Both the position numbers and the translations under genes were made by a program. A stretch of 64,000 nt of DNA, taken from assembly GCA_964573725.1 (NCBI GenBank), contig CAZNLJ010000001.1, positions 1 through 64,000 of the forward strand, in the 5' to 3' direction. The DNA is from UBA6168 sp964573725. Lineage in GTDB: Bacteria > Bacteroidota > Bacteroidia > Chitinophagales > Saprospiraceae. Shown one piece after another: positions 26,981-35,989 of the stretch. Under the pieces are notes generated by a model that searched no databases, was not told the DNA's origin, and saw only the letters and a program-made list of their open reading frames with translations. Each line of letters begins with the position of its first letter. The stretch's first letter is position 1.

Positions 26981-29900
26981 ATGAATCGTATTCCGGCCAG
27001 TTTTCCAACCAGATTTTCGTCCCTGTCTACCCAGGAAAGAACCATTCTCTCCTTATTGTCGATGGCTTGCCAACCCGTCTCGGAGAATAGCCTCCTGGAA
27101 CTGTTGGGTTCGGTGGACCTGCGCAGCCGCCGGGGAGAACTGCTCCGCCCCTACCACCTGGAGGCCTTCCGGGAATTGCTGGAGGCAGGTGACTGGCTGG
27201 TTCGGAACAAGCACGGAGAAAGTTGGCAGGTTGCGGACAAATACATGGAGCCCATCATGCGCATGGCCGCCCAGGACCCAGACTACGAGACCTGGAAACG
27301 GACCATCCAGCGGCATTTTCCTTACAAGCAATCCGGATCCGGCCCTTCGGACTTCGGAACCTGCCTCCGGGAATTCCGTTTTGCCTTCTACGGAAACCGA
27401 CCGGATGCCCTGTCCACCGTCCTGGAGGACATCGGGCGCTACTATCCGGACGCCTGGAGGAAGCACCGTTTTTTCGCCCGGGTCTTTTCCGAATCGGAAG
27501 GTGCATACCTGGCCGGTTTCGACCTCCGCATACAAGCGGAGGCAATCAGGCAACTACTGGCTTATTACACGACCGACCTGCAGGCCCTGGCCCCCTTGGA
27601 GGCGTTTCTGGAGACGAACGGCTGGTTCGGGCCGGCGACGGAACCCCTGGGGATGATCTATCCCAGCCTGTTCATACCCTTTGTCCTGACGGGCCGGCTG
27701 TCCGCCCTGGAATCCATGCTGGCCCGATTGGCGGCATCGGAATGGCCGGACACCACGCCCTGGCAAGCGGCGATACATTTTTTCCGGGCGGAACACCATC
27801 GGACCGTCGAATGCTTCGAGGGGGAACCGCGGCTTCGGCAGCCGGGGAACCTCCGGACGTCGGTATCCTGGCCCGCCTTACCGACGGCCTTGTACCTGCT
27901 CAGCCTCTGGCATCTCAAGTCGCCGGACTACCTGCAGAAAATCGCCGCCCTGCTTCCGTCCTTATCGGGTGACGGTGCGGACATCCTGAAGCCCTGGATT
28001 TCGGCGGCTTATTACTTCAGCATCAACCTGCCGGCAAAAGGGCAGGCACTGATGCGGCAAGACCCTGACCACCCTTTGGGCTGGCTGTTGTTCGGGGCGG
28101 TCCGGTATTGGTACGATACGCCGACGGATTCCCGTCAATTATTGAAATACAAGGACCTGCAGTTCATAGCGTCCCGGCATGATTACACCTGGCTCTCGAT
28201 GGAGCTGTCCGAACTGATCGGCTTGGTGGACCCGACCCCGGCCACTGCCTCGGACTACCGGGAGGCGGCGAAGCGGTTGCGGACCCGCCTGGGCATGGGC
28301 GGCATCGTGTCCTTGTTGCAACCGGCGGCGGAATGGGAACGTGCCTTGGATGCCTTGCTCACCTTGCCTTCCATCGCTGCCCCCCGCCTCAAGTCCCCTC
28401 CGGAGAAGGAGACCCGGATCGCCTGGCTGCTGGACCCGGAGCAAAGGACCGTACAGCCGGTGGAACAGACCCATGGGAAGGGAGGTTGGTCCAAAGGCCG
28501 TCCGCTCGCCTTGAAGCGGCTTTACGAATTGAATGTGGAGAACCTGGGCGAGCGGGACATCCAGGCAGCCCGGGCCATCCGTCAGCTGCCCTCGGGCCTC
28601 CACGGGAATCCGGAATACCAGGTGGATTTCGACCGCCTGGTCCGCATCCTCGCCGGGCATCCCTTCCTATTCAGGGCCGACAACCCGGTGGTACCGATCG
28701 AATTGGTCGAACGGGTCCCGGAATTGCTCGTCGAGCAGGTCGGCGACACCTTCACCATCGGTTTCTCGGAGCCTTTCCCAAGCGCCGGGCTGCATTTCAT
28801 CCGCGAGACCCCTTCCCGCTACCTGTTGCTGGACATCACCGAAAAACAGGCGGAAATCAACCGGTTGGTCCGGTTCGGGGAGCTGCATATCCCTTCGGCG
28901 GCATCCGAAAAAGTGCAGGGGGTCGTCCAGGCCCTGGAGCGCATGGTCCCCGTCCGGGTGTTCCTGGATACCGGAGACGGGGAGACACCGACCTTGGAAG
29001 GGAATCCCAAGGCCGTGCTGCAGCTGCTCCCGATGGGGGAAGGATATAAGCTGGAGTTTTTCGTGTGGCCCGTCCCTGACAACCGGACTTATTGCAAGCC
29101 GGCGAAAGGGCGGCAGCGGCTGTGGGTCACCGAAAACGGACAAAGACGCCGCATCATCCGGTCATTCGAAGCGGAGCGGGAACTGCTCCGGACCCTGTTG
29201 GATGCATGCCCCCTGTTGCAGCGACTACCCTCCGAGAACGAGGAATGGCCGCTGGCGGCCCTGCCCGACTGCCTGCAGGTGTTGCTTGACCTGGAACCGT
29301 TGCGGCAGGCGGGCCGGTTGGTGTTGGAATACCCCAAGGGCCAGCCGGTCCGGGTAACCGGAACCCTGGGTTCGAGCCAACTGCGGCTGGGTATCCGGCA
29401 AGGCCAACATTGGTTTGATGTGACCGGGACCGTACAGGTCGACGAAGGGCATTTGATGGATTTCCGCCAACTCCTGGAGCTGACCGGGCAATCGCAACGG
29501 CAATTCGTAGAAGTCAGCGACGGGCAGTACCTGGCACTGACGGAAGAACTGCGGGCGCGGATGACGGAATGGGACAACCTCCTGCGACGGACGCCCCAAC
29601 AATTGCAGCTGCACCCTTTGGCTGTCCATATGTTCTCGGACCTGGAGGAAACGGTCGGCGAACTCCGGGTGGATGAGGCCTGGCGCAGGCAATTGGAACG
29701 GATGCGTACGGTAGAGACGGCCATGGCGGAACCGCCGGCCGCATTCCAGGCATCATTGCGGCCTTATCAACGGGAGGGATTCCAATGGCTGTACCGCCTG
29801 GCGGAATGGGGGGTCGGTGCCTGCCTGGCGGATGACATGGGCCTGGGCAAGACCATCCAGGCCTTGGCCTTGCTGGTTGCCCGGGCATCGGCAGGCCCGG

Positions 29901-31123
29901 CCATGGTGGTGGCGCCGGCATCCGTGGTGCGGAACTGGTACCGCGAGGCCGGAAAATTCGCGCCGAGCCTACGGCTCCATATATTCGGGGAAGCGGACCG
30001 GGGCGAGACCGTCCGCGGATTGGCGGCGAACGACCTCCTGCTGGTCAGCTATGGGTTGTTACAACAGGAAAGCGCCTTGCTCGGCGGCATCGGATTCGCC
30101 ACCGTCATCCTGGACGAAGCGCAAGCCATCAAGAATCGGGCGACGAAACGTTCGCAGGCCGCGATGCAGCTGCAAGCGGATTTCCGGATGGTCACCACCG
30201 GTACGCCGATCGAAAACCACCTGGGTGAGTTATGGACGCTCTTCCAATTCCTTAATCCCGGCCTGTTGGGCAGTGTGCCGCAATTCAACGAGCGGTTCGC
30301 CGCACCGATCGAGCGGGAACAGGACAAGGAGCGGCTCCTGCAACTCCGGAAATTGATCCATCCTTTCCTGCTGCGCAGACGGAAACAGGATGTATTGCAG
30401 GAACTGCCCGCCAAGACGGAAATCATCCTTTCCGTGGAACTATCGGCCGAGGAACGTGCCTTCTACGAGGCCCTCCGGCGCAAGGCCCTGGAGGACATCG
30501 CCCGGGCCAAGGGCGGAACGGCGGACAAACGCTTCCTGATCCTGGCCGAGTTGATTCGCCTGCGGCAGGCAGCCTGCCATCCCCGGCTGATCCAACCGGA
30601 TATCGACATCCCCTCCAGCAAATTGCAATTGTTGTCTGAAACGGTGGAGGAGCTCCGGGAAGAAGGACACAAGGCTCTGATATTCAGTCAATTTGTAAAA
30701 CATTTGAAAATTGTGGAAGCCTGGGTCAAATCCCAGGGAATCCCTTACCAATACCTGGACGGCAGCACCCCGTTGTCCGAAAGGGACCGTGCCATCACCG
30801 CATTCCAGCAAGGAACGGGGGATGTGTTCCTCATCAGTTTGAAAGCCGGCGGTTTCGGGCTTAACCTGACGGCCGCAGATTATGTCATCCACCTCGATCC
30901 CTGGTGGAATCCGGCCGTGGAAGACCAGGCCAGTGACCGGGCCCACCGGATCGGTCAACAAAGGCCCGTCACCGTCTACCGACTGGTATCGGAGGATACG
31001 ATCGAAGAAAAAATAGTGCAGCTGCACACGGAAAAGCGGGAACTGGCCGACAGCCTGTTGGAGGGTGGGGAGATGGCCGGCAAGCTGAGCGCGGAGGAAT
31101 TACTCGCCCTGTTGGGCAGTTGA
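26981..31123 (+). CDS. SNF2-family DNA-dependent ATPase / helicase-like protein
   Basis: 1380 aa from the ATG at 26981. The C-terminal ~470 residues are a complete SWI2/SNF2 motor: LRPYQREGFQWLYRLAEWG (Q-like region), DDMGLGKT (951-958, Walker A), LDEAQAIKN (DEAQ at 1045-1048), TTGTPIENHLGELWTLFQFL. The second lobe follows with FSQF, SLKAGGFGLNLTAADYVIHL and ASDRAHRIGQQ. The first ~900 residues hold no domain I recognise and contain several helical-repeat-like stretches; no SWIM zinc finger was seen. Bacterial members remodel nucleoprotein or recycle RNA polymerase, but the role here is undefined. It is not linked to restriction or defence genes in this window. Convergent with the OmpA-type gene (22 bp). 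Confidence 0.92.
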   Translation: MNRIPASFPTRFSSLSTQERTILSLLSMACQPVSENSLLELLGSVDLRSRRGELLRPYHLEAFRELLEAGDWLVRNKHGESWQVADKYMEPIMRMAAQDPDYETWKRTIQRHFPYKQSGSGPSDFGTCLREFRFAFYGNRPDALSTVLEDIGRYYPDAWRKHRFFARVFSESEGAYLAGFDLRIQAEAIRQLLAYYTTDLQALAPLEAFLETNGWFGPATEPLGMIYPSLFIPFVLTGRLSALESMLARLAASEWPDTTPWQAAIHFFRAEHHRTVECFEGEPRLRQPGNLRTSVSWPALPTALYLLSLWHLKSPDYLQKIAALLPSLSGDGADILKPWISAAYYFSINLPAKGQALMRQDPDHPLGWLLFGAVRYWYDTPTDSRQLLKYKDLQFIASRHDYTWLSMELSELIGLVDPTPATASDYREAAKRLRTRLGMGGIVSLLQPAAEWERALDALLTLPSIAAPRLKSPPEKETRIAWLLDPEQRTVQPVEQTHGKGGWSKGRPLALKRLYELNVENLGERDIQAARAIRQLPSGLHGNPEYQVDFDRLVRILAGHPFLFRADNPVVPIELVERVPELLVEQVGDTFTIGFSEPFPSAGLHFIRETPSRYLLLDITEKQAEINRLVRFGELHIPSAASEKVQGVVQALERMVPVRVFLDTGDGETPTLEGNPKAVLQLLPMGEGYKLEFFVWPVPDNRTYCKPAKGRQRLWVTENGQRRRIIRSFEAERELLRTLLDACPLLQRLPSENEEWPLAALPDCLQVLLDLEPLRQAGRLVLEYPKGQPVRVTGTLGSSQLRLGIRQGQHWFDVTGTVQVDEGHLMDFRQLLELTGQSQRQFVEVSDGQYLALTEELRARMTEWDNLLRRTPQQLQLHPLAVHMFSDLEETVGELRVDEAWRRQLERMRTVETAMAEPPAAFQASLRPYQREGFQWLYRLAEWGVGACLADDMGLGKTIQALALLVARASAGPAMVVAPASVVRNWYREAGKFAPSLRLHIFGEADRGETVRGLAANDLLLVSYGLLQQESALLGGIGFATVILDEAQAIKNRATKRSQAAMQLQADFRMVTTGTPIENHLGELWTLFQFLNPGLLGSVPQFNERFAAPIEREQDKERLLQLRKLIHPFLLRRRKQDVLQELPAKTEIILSVELSAEERAFYEALRRKALEDIARAKGGTADKRFLILAELIRLRQAACHPRLIQPDIDIPSSKLQLLSETVEELREEGHKALIFSQFVKHLKIVEAWVKSQGIPYQYLDGSTPLSERDRAITAFQQGTGDVFLISLKAGGFGLNLTAADYVIHLDPWWNPAVEDQASDRAHRIGQQRPVTVYRLVSEDTIEEKIVQLHTEKRELADSLLEGGEMAGKLSAEELLALLGS

Positions 31124-31145
31124 GGGCGACCATTCCGGAAACCGG

Positions 31146-32966
31146 TCATTCTTCGCGGGTCATGATCTTGATTTCGACCCGTTGGTTCCGGATCCGGCTC
31201 GTCCTGGCGATGTTGCGGGTCACCACTTTTTCCTTGCCGAAGGCCTTGACAATCATGCGCTCCGGTCCGATGCCATGGGCCAACAGCCAGCCGTAGGCGG
31301 CATCGGCCCGCAAGGTGGCCAACTTCCGGCAGTATTCGTCCGACGGGATATTATTGGTATGGCCTTCGATGAAGGCAAGATAATTTTCATCCTGTCCAAG
31401 GAGGTCCAACACCTGTTGAAGGACCGGTTCGTCTTCGGCGTCGAGTGCGAACGAATCGGCTTCAAAATAAATCACCGCATCGAATTTCACCAGGTAGGTG
31501 ACCGAATCCTTTCTGTTTGCGTCCGTCATCGGTGAGTCCGTTCCTTGGACGTCCGCCCCCGGGGCGGACAGGGTGTCGGTGGCCGGCGGATTGTCGGGGA
31601 CAGCATCCGGTTCCTCCGGTCCCTCCTCGGAAGGTACCGGTTCCGGAGGTACTTCCGGAAGCGGTTGGACCGTCACGGTCCGGACCTTGGTCACTTGGCA
31701 TCCGCCGTTGGTCTCTATGGTCAGGGCGACCGATTTCTTTCCCGGCGTATCGTACCGGACGGAAAAAGGCCCCTTCCCCTCCGCCTGTTGCGGGTGTGCG
31801 CCGGTACCGAAGGACCAATGCCAGGCGCGGACCCCACCTACCGCAACGGAAGCGTCCTTGACGTACAACTCCTGGTCGAGCGGTATGGTCAGCTTCTGGA
31901 ACGTGAAATGATTCTTGGGGCCGGCGATGGTGCCCGTTCCGCCGAAGGACAAGGAAAACCCATTGCCGGTATTGTGGTAATTATTGACCATCAGCGCATA
32001 ACTCATTCCCGCTTCCATGCGCAACGGGGCCAGGAAATTATTGTCCGTGAGTTCGCACCCACCTTCCTCCGCCAGGTCCATATCCCCTTCCCGAAGGCCG
32101 GTCTCCCCCGAGCAACGCAACCAGGCCAGGAAGGGTTCCCCGACATTTTCCCCGGAAGCCATGCACCGCAAAGGAAGCTTGTTCGCACAATCGTCCAATC
32201 CGTCCGGCAAGAGAAACAGGGCGAAATCCAGGTCGTCCGACGGATTGACCGGTTTCAGGGAAAAAGTGAGCGTACCTGCCTCTGCGCAAGTCCACTTGTA
32301 CCAGACGGATTGGGTCTCCGTCGGCAGGCAGAGCCCGTCCGGAAGCTCGTTCCGGTTCCGGCCGGCAGTCAGGACGCTGGGGACATTGATTGCGGATTTG
32401 TCACACAGGACGACCGCCTGTGCACAATCCGACGTGGGGGCTGGTGTCGGGTTGAAGTTATTGATGCACAGCTGGAAGCTGCCTTGCCGACCGTCGCGGC
32501 CATCCACCCGGATGTAATAGGTCTGGCCGATGACCAGGTCGTTTATGAACGTCTCCACGATATGATACCCCCGTACATCGGAAATGCAGGCCAGTTCCTG
32601 CAGCTCGCCGCTGCAATTCCCCTGGTACAGGGCGAGCTGGGGGTGCCGCAGCGTACCGCCGGGGCGGTTTGCGATATTTCCGGTGATACTGACGTTCAAG
32701 GTGGGGGCGACTGCGCTGAAACGGAACCAGACGTCGTGGTCCTCCGACGGCGAGAGAAAAGGAAAGCAGGAGGCCGGGTTCCGATCGGAAGCCGTGGCAC
32801 CCTCATTGCTGAAGGCGTTCGGTGCGCTGCACCAATTGGACACCTCCTTCAGGAGGTAGGCACGGGAACAATGGTCGTAGGCGGGACCTGCGACGGCTCC
32901 TGTCCACGTTGACCAGCCCAACATCCATGCCGACAAGATTACCGACTTGTTCAACCTATCTAACAC
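31146..32966 (-). CDS. OmpA-type outer-membrane/peptidoglycan-binding protein with PKD domain
   Basis: 606 aa. Signal peptide at about 1-26. Two Cys-rich beta domains of PPC-like type follow (about 27-170 and 175-345, e.g. SEDHDVWFRF and TQSVWYKWTC). A PKD-like domain (about 365-430, AWHWSFGTG) comes next. A Pro/Glu-rich linker (about 435-480) leads to a C-terminal OmpA domain (about 485-606) with FIEGHTNNIPSDEYCRKLATLRADAAYGWL, the peptidoglycan (DAP) binding motif. It probably tethers the outer membrane to the cell wall and projects beta domains. Similar multidomain OmpA proteins accompany T9SS or gliding functions in the phylum, but no such genes are adjacent. Confidence 0.88.
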   Translation of the reverse strand: MLDRLNKSVILSAWMLGWSTWTGAVAGPAYDHCSRAYLLKEVSNWCSAPNAFSNEGATASDRNPASCFPFLSPSEDHDVWFRFSAVAPTLNVSITGNIANRPGGTLRHPQLALYQGNCSGELQELACISDVRGYHIVETFINDLVIGQTYYIRVDGRDGRQGSFQLCINNFNPTPAPTSDCAQAVVLCDKSAINVPSVLTAGRNRNELPDGLCLPTETQSVWYKWTCAEAGTLTFSLKPVNPSDDLDFALFLLPDGLDDCANKLPLRCMASGENVGEPFLAWLRCSGETGLREGDMDLAEEGGCELTDNNFLAPLRMEAGMSYALMVNNYHNTGNGFSLSFGGTGTIAGPKNHFTFQKLTIPLDQELYVKDASVAVGGVRAWHWSFGTGAHPQQAEGKGPFSVRYDTPGKKSVALTIETNGGCQVTKVRTVTVQPLPEVPPEPVPSEEGPEEPDAVPDNPPATDTLSAPGADVQGTDSPMTDANRKDSVTYLVKFDAVIYFEADSFALDAEDEPVLQQVLDLLGQDENYLAFIEGHTNNIPSDEYCRKLATLRADAAYGWLLAHGIGPERMIVKAFGKEKVVTRNIARTSRIRNQRVEIKIMTREE

Positions 32967-33331
32967 GATGGCGACCTGTTTATGTCCATGAGGGCTCCGG
33001 GGAAAGCGGCACCACGGAATTTCCCGCCTGGGTCGACCGCAGGACGACAGGCTCCAGTTTTGCCGGACCGGCCACTACCGACGAGTAGTCCGGACCATGT
33101 CGCCCAAGCCACCTTCCTTCTGCGGAAAAATTCCCGGGGCCGGGGCTCCGGTTCCAACGCGTCAGCCGCACCGCCGGCAAGGTCTCCCCGGACCTGGAGG
33201 CACTTCGGGGCACCGATGGCACGATGCGTCCCATCGCCGGCATCCGCGCAAAAGCCCTGGTACTGCGAAAATATGGATAGTTCATGCAGGAAGATAGTTG
33301 AATTTGGTTTAAATTTCGCCTAAAAACGACC
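32967..33331. other. Divergent intergenic region
   Basis: 365 bp between the OmpA-type gene and the dipeptidase gene. The AT-rich part is 33290-33330, next to the dipeptidase start. No exact TAnnTTTG was found. No supported gene. Confidence 0.45.
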
Positions 33332-34573
33332 ATGCGCCTCCTTCTCCTGACCTTTGTCAGTCTACTGGTCCGGCCGGCCGCCGCCCAACCGGGCGTGGAT
33401 CCGCCGGCCGCCACATCCGACCAAGCGGCACTGCTGGCCCGGCAATTGATCATAGCGGACGGGCATGTCGACCTGCCTACGCGGCTTTTTGTACGGAATT
33501 TCCGCCTGGAGCGTACCTTCACGGGCATACCCATCACCTCGACGGAAGGGGATTTCGACTATACGCGGGCGAAGCGCGGCGGCTTGGATGCCCCGTTCAT
33601 GTCCATCTATGTCCCTTCCAGCTATCAAACCAGCGGCGATGCCAAGGCATATGCGGATTCATTGATTGAAATGATCGGTACCGTCATCTCGGAGCATCCG
33701 GACAAGTTCGCGCCCGGCCTCTCCCCCTCCGCGGTCGAGGAGAATTTTGCCAAGGGACTGATATCCCTGCCGATGGGGATGGAGAACGGGGCCCCGATCC
33801 GGGAGATCCAGGACGTGGCCTACTTCCATGCGCGCGGGATCCGGTATGTCACCCTGACCCATGCGAAAGACAATCAAATCTGTGATTCCTCCTATGACAC
33901 GACCCGGACCTGGAACGGGCTGAGTCCGTTCGGCCGCCTGGTCATTGCGGAAATGAACCGGGTCGGCATGATGGTGGATATCTCCCATGTTACGGATGCC
34001 GCTTTTTACCAGGCGCTGGGAATTTCCCAGGCGCCGGTCATCGCTTCCCATTCCTCCTGCCGGACTTTCACGCCGGGATTCCAGCGCAACATGAGTGATG
34101 ACATGATCCAGGCCTTGGGGAAGAACGGCGGGGTCATCCTGATCAATTTCGGGTCGGACTTCCTGGACCGACGCCATACCAGGGCCAGGGACGAGATGCG
34201 GGCGCAATGGTCGGCCGTGCTGGCGGAAAACGGGTGGCAGGAGGGGGACAGTGCCGCCCAGGTGGCCCTGGAGGAATTCCGCCGCATTTACCACGACCAA
34301 CTGTTTTCGGATGTCGAAGTGGTGGCCGACCACATCGACCATGCGGTAAGCCTGGCCGGGATAGACCATGTCGGTCTGGGTTCCGATTTCGACGGTGTGG
34401 GGGATTCCCTGCCGGCAGGCCTGAAAGACGTGGCCGATTATCCGAACCTGTTGCGGACCTTACTGGAGCGAGGCTACACGACGGAAGACCTGCGGAAAAT
34501 TTGCTGGGGCAACCTGGCCCGGGTCTGGCGGCAGGTGGAACGGGTTTCCGCCGCTTTGTCCGCCGCCCCCTAG
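33332..34573 (+). CDS. Membrane dipeptidase, peptidase family M19
   Basis: 413 aa. Zinc peptidase of the renal-dipeptidase family, which cleaves dipeptides including ones with D-residues. Signal peptide at 1-20 (LLLLTFVSLLVRPAAAQ), so export to the periplasm is likely. Metal ligands fit the family: His45 and Asp47 (DGHVD), Glu151 (GMENG), His219 (DISHVTD), His240 (ASHSSCR), and Asp352 (GSDFDG) near the C-terminus. Length is normal. A possible role is trimming peptides released from protein or peptidoglycan. The S37 peptidase gene follows by 106 bp on the same strand, so the two may form a peptide-degradation unit. Confidence 0.94.
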   Translation: MRLLLLTFVSLLVRPAAAQPGVDPPAATSDQAALLARQLIIADGHVDLPTRLFVRNFRLERTFTGIPITSTEGDFDYTRAKRGGLDAPFMSIYVPSSYQTSGDAKAYADSLIEMIGTVISEHPDKFAPGLSPSAVEENFAKGLISLPMGMENGAPIREIQDVAYFHARGIRYVTLTHAKDNQICDSSYDTTRTWNGLSPFGRLVIAEMNRVGMMVDISHVTDAAFYQALGISQAPVIASHSSCRTFTPGFQRNMSDDMIQALGKNGGVILINFGSDFLDRRHTRARDEMRAQWSAVLAENGWQEGDSAAQVALEEFRRIYHDQLFSDVEVVADHIDHAVSLAGIDHVGLGSDFDGVGDSLPAGLKDVADYPNLLRTLLERGYTTEDLRKICWGNLARVWRQVERVSAALSAAP

Positions 34574-34679
34574 CCTCCGGCCGGTTGCGACCATCGGAGC
34601 CGCTGTCGCTTGACGGGTTCCGGTCGCCATGCCAATCCGGTCGCCGCCCCCTCCCACCCTTTCACAAACTGATTCCCGG

Positions 34680-35984
34680 ATGTTTACGAACCATACCCAT
34701 CGCCTGTTATTTCTGCTGGCCTTTAGTTGGACCACAGGGCCCTTGCCCGCACAACCCTCGTCGTTGGAGACCGCCCTGTTCGACCTGCCGGACCTTTCCT
34801 TCCGGCGGATCGAGACACCGGAGGGATTCTCCGCCGCCTGGGAGCTGACCGTCCGGCAGCCCCTGGACCACGACCATCCCGAAAAGGGCCATTTCTACCA
34901 AAAAGCCTATTTGTCGCATCGCGGACCCGACCGGCCGATGGTCCTATGTACCGAGGGCTACCAGCGCCCCCGGAACCGGGTATACGAACTGGCGCAGCTG
35001 CTGGATGCCAACCAGCTTGTCATCGAACATCGGTTTTTCGGCGAAAGTGTCCCGACCTTACCGGATTATGAAGACCTGAACCTCCGGCAGGTCACGGCGG
35101 ACCTCCACCACATCCGGGAGCTGTTCCGGGCGCTTTATCCGGCCCCGTGGCTGAGTACCGGCATCAGCAAGGGCGGGCAGACCACCTTGTTCTACCGCTT
35201 CCATTATCCGGACGATGTGGCGGTAAGCGTTCCTTTCGTCGCCCCCCTGAACCTTTCGCTGGAGGACCCGAGGATCTATGATTTCCTGGACACCGTGGGC
35301 AGCGACGCCTGCCGACGGGACATCCTCGCCTTCCAACGGAAACTGCTGCAGGAACGGGCTGCCTTACTGCCTCGGCTCCAATGGTACGCACGCGGTGCCG
35401 GCTTGACCTTCGATTACCTCGGCTTCGGTCCGGCGTTTGAATACGCGGTGCTCGAGTATCCCTTTTCCTTCTGGCAATGGGGGCACGACTGCGGCACCAT
35501 TCCTTCCCCGGACGCCCCGCCGGATTCCTTGTTGAACCATTTGGTCCATGTCTCCGGAATAGATTTTTTCGCCGACGAAAGCATGCGCATGTATGCACCC
35601 CACTACTACCAGGCGGGGACGGAGATGGGCTATTACGGATACCGGACAGCCCCGTTCGAGGGGCTGCTGGAACATTTGCCGACGGATGTCAATCCTTCCG
35701 CCGTTTTCATGCCGGAGAAGGCGGCACCCACTTTCGACGGCCGGCTTGTCCGGCAGCTCCAGGACTGGCTGGACAAGGAAGGGAACCACATCATTTACAT
35801 CTATGGAGCGGCCGACACCTGGTCCGCCACGGCGGTACGGCCTTCCGGTCATACCGATGCGGCGTTTTTCTTCCTCCCTGGTGCGGACCATGCCAAGGCC
35901 AGGATCGCGCATATGTCCCGGCAGGACCGCACGGCACTCATCGGACTGCTGGAAGCATGGCTGGACCTGGATATCGCGGAATGA
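34680..35984 (+). CDS. S37-family aminopeptidase (PS-10 type)
   Basis: 434 aa. Secreted serine peptidase related to the Streptomyces tripeptidyl aminopeptidase and Bacteroidota PS-10 group. Signal peptide at about 1-24 (LLFLLAFSWTTGPLPAQ). The alpha/beta-hydrolase nucleophile is Ser163 in GISKGGQTT, with Asp379 (GAADTW) and His404 (GADHAKAR) as presumed triad partners. The start at 34680 is chosen because it gives the signal peptide directly; the earlier ATG at 34629 does not. It releases N-terminal peptides or Pro residues from extracellular peptides. Ends 5 bp from the convergent amidase gene. Confidence 0.9.
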   Translation: MFTNHTHRLLFLLAFSWTTGPLPAQPSSLETALFDLPDLSFRRIETPEGFSAAWELTVRQPLDHDHPEKGHFYQKAYLSHRGPDRPMVLCTEGYQRPRNRVYELAQLLDANQLVIEHRFFGESVPTLPDYEDLNLRQVTADLHHIRELFRALYPAPWLSTGISKGGQTTLFYRFHYPDDVAVSVPFVAPLNLSLEDPRIYDFLDTVGSDACRRDILAFQRKLLQERAALLPRLQWYARGAGLTFDYLGFGPAFEYAVLEYPFSFWQWGHDCGTIPSPDAPPDSLLNHLVHVSGIDFFADESMRMYAPHYYQAGTEMGYYGYRTAPFEGLLEHLPTDVNPSAVFMPEKAAPTFDGRLVRQLQDWLDKEGNHIIYIYGAADTWSATAVRPSGHTDAAFFFLPGADHAKARIAHMSRQDRTALIGLLEAWLDLDIAE

Positions 35985-35989
35985 TTCGG

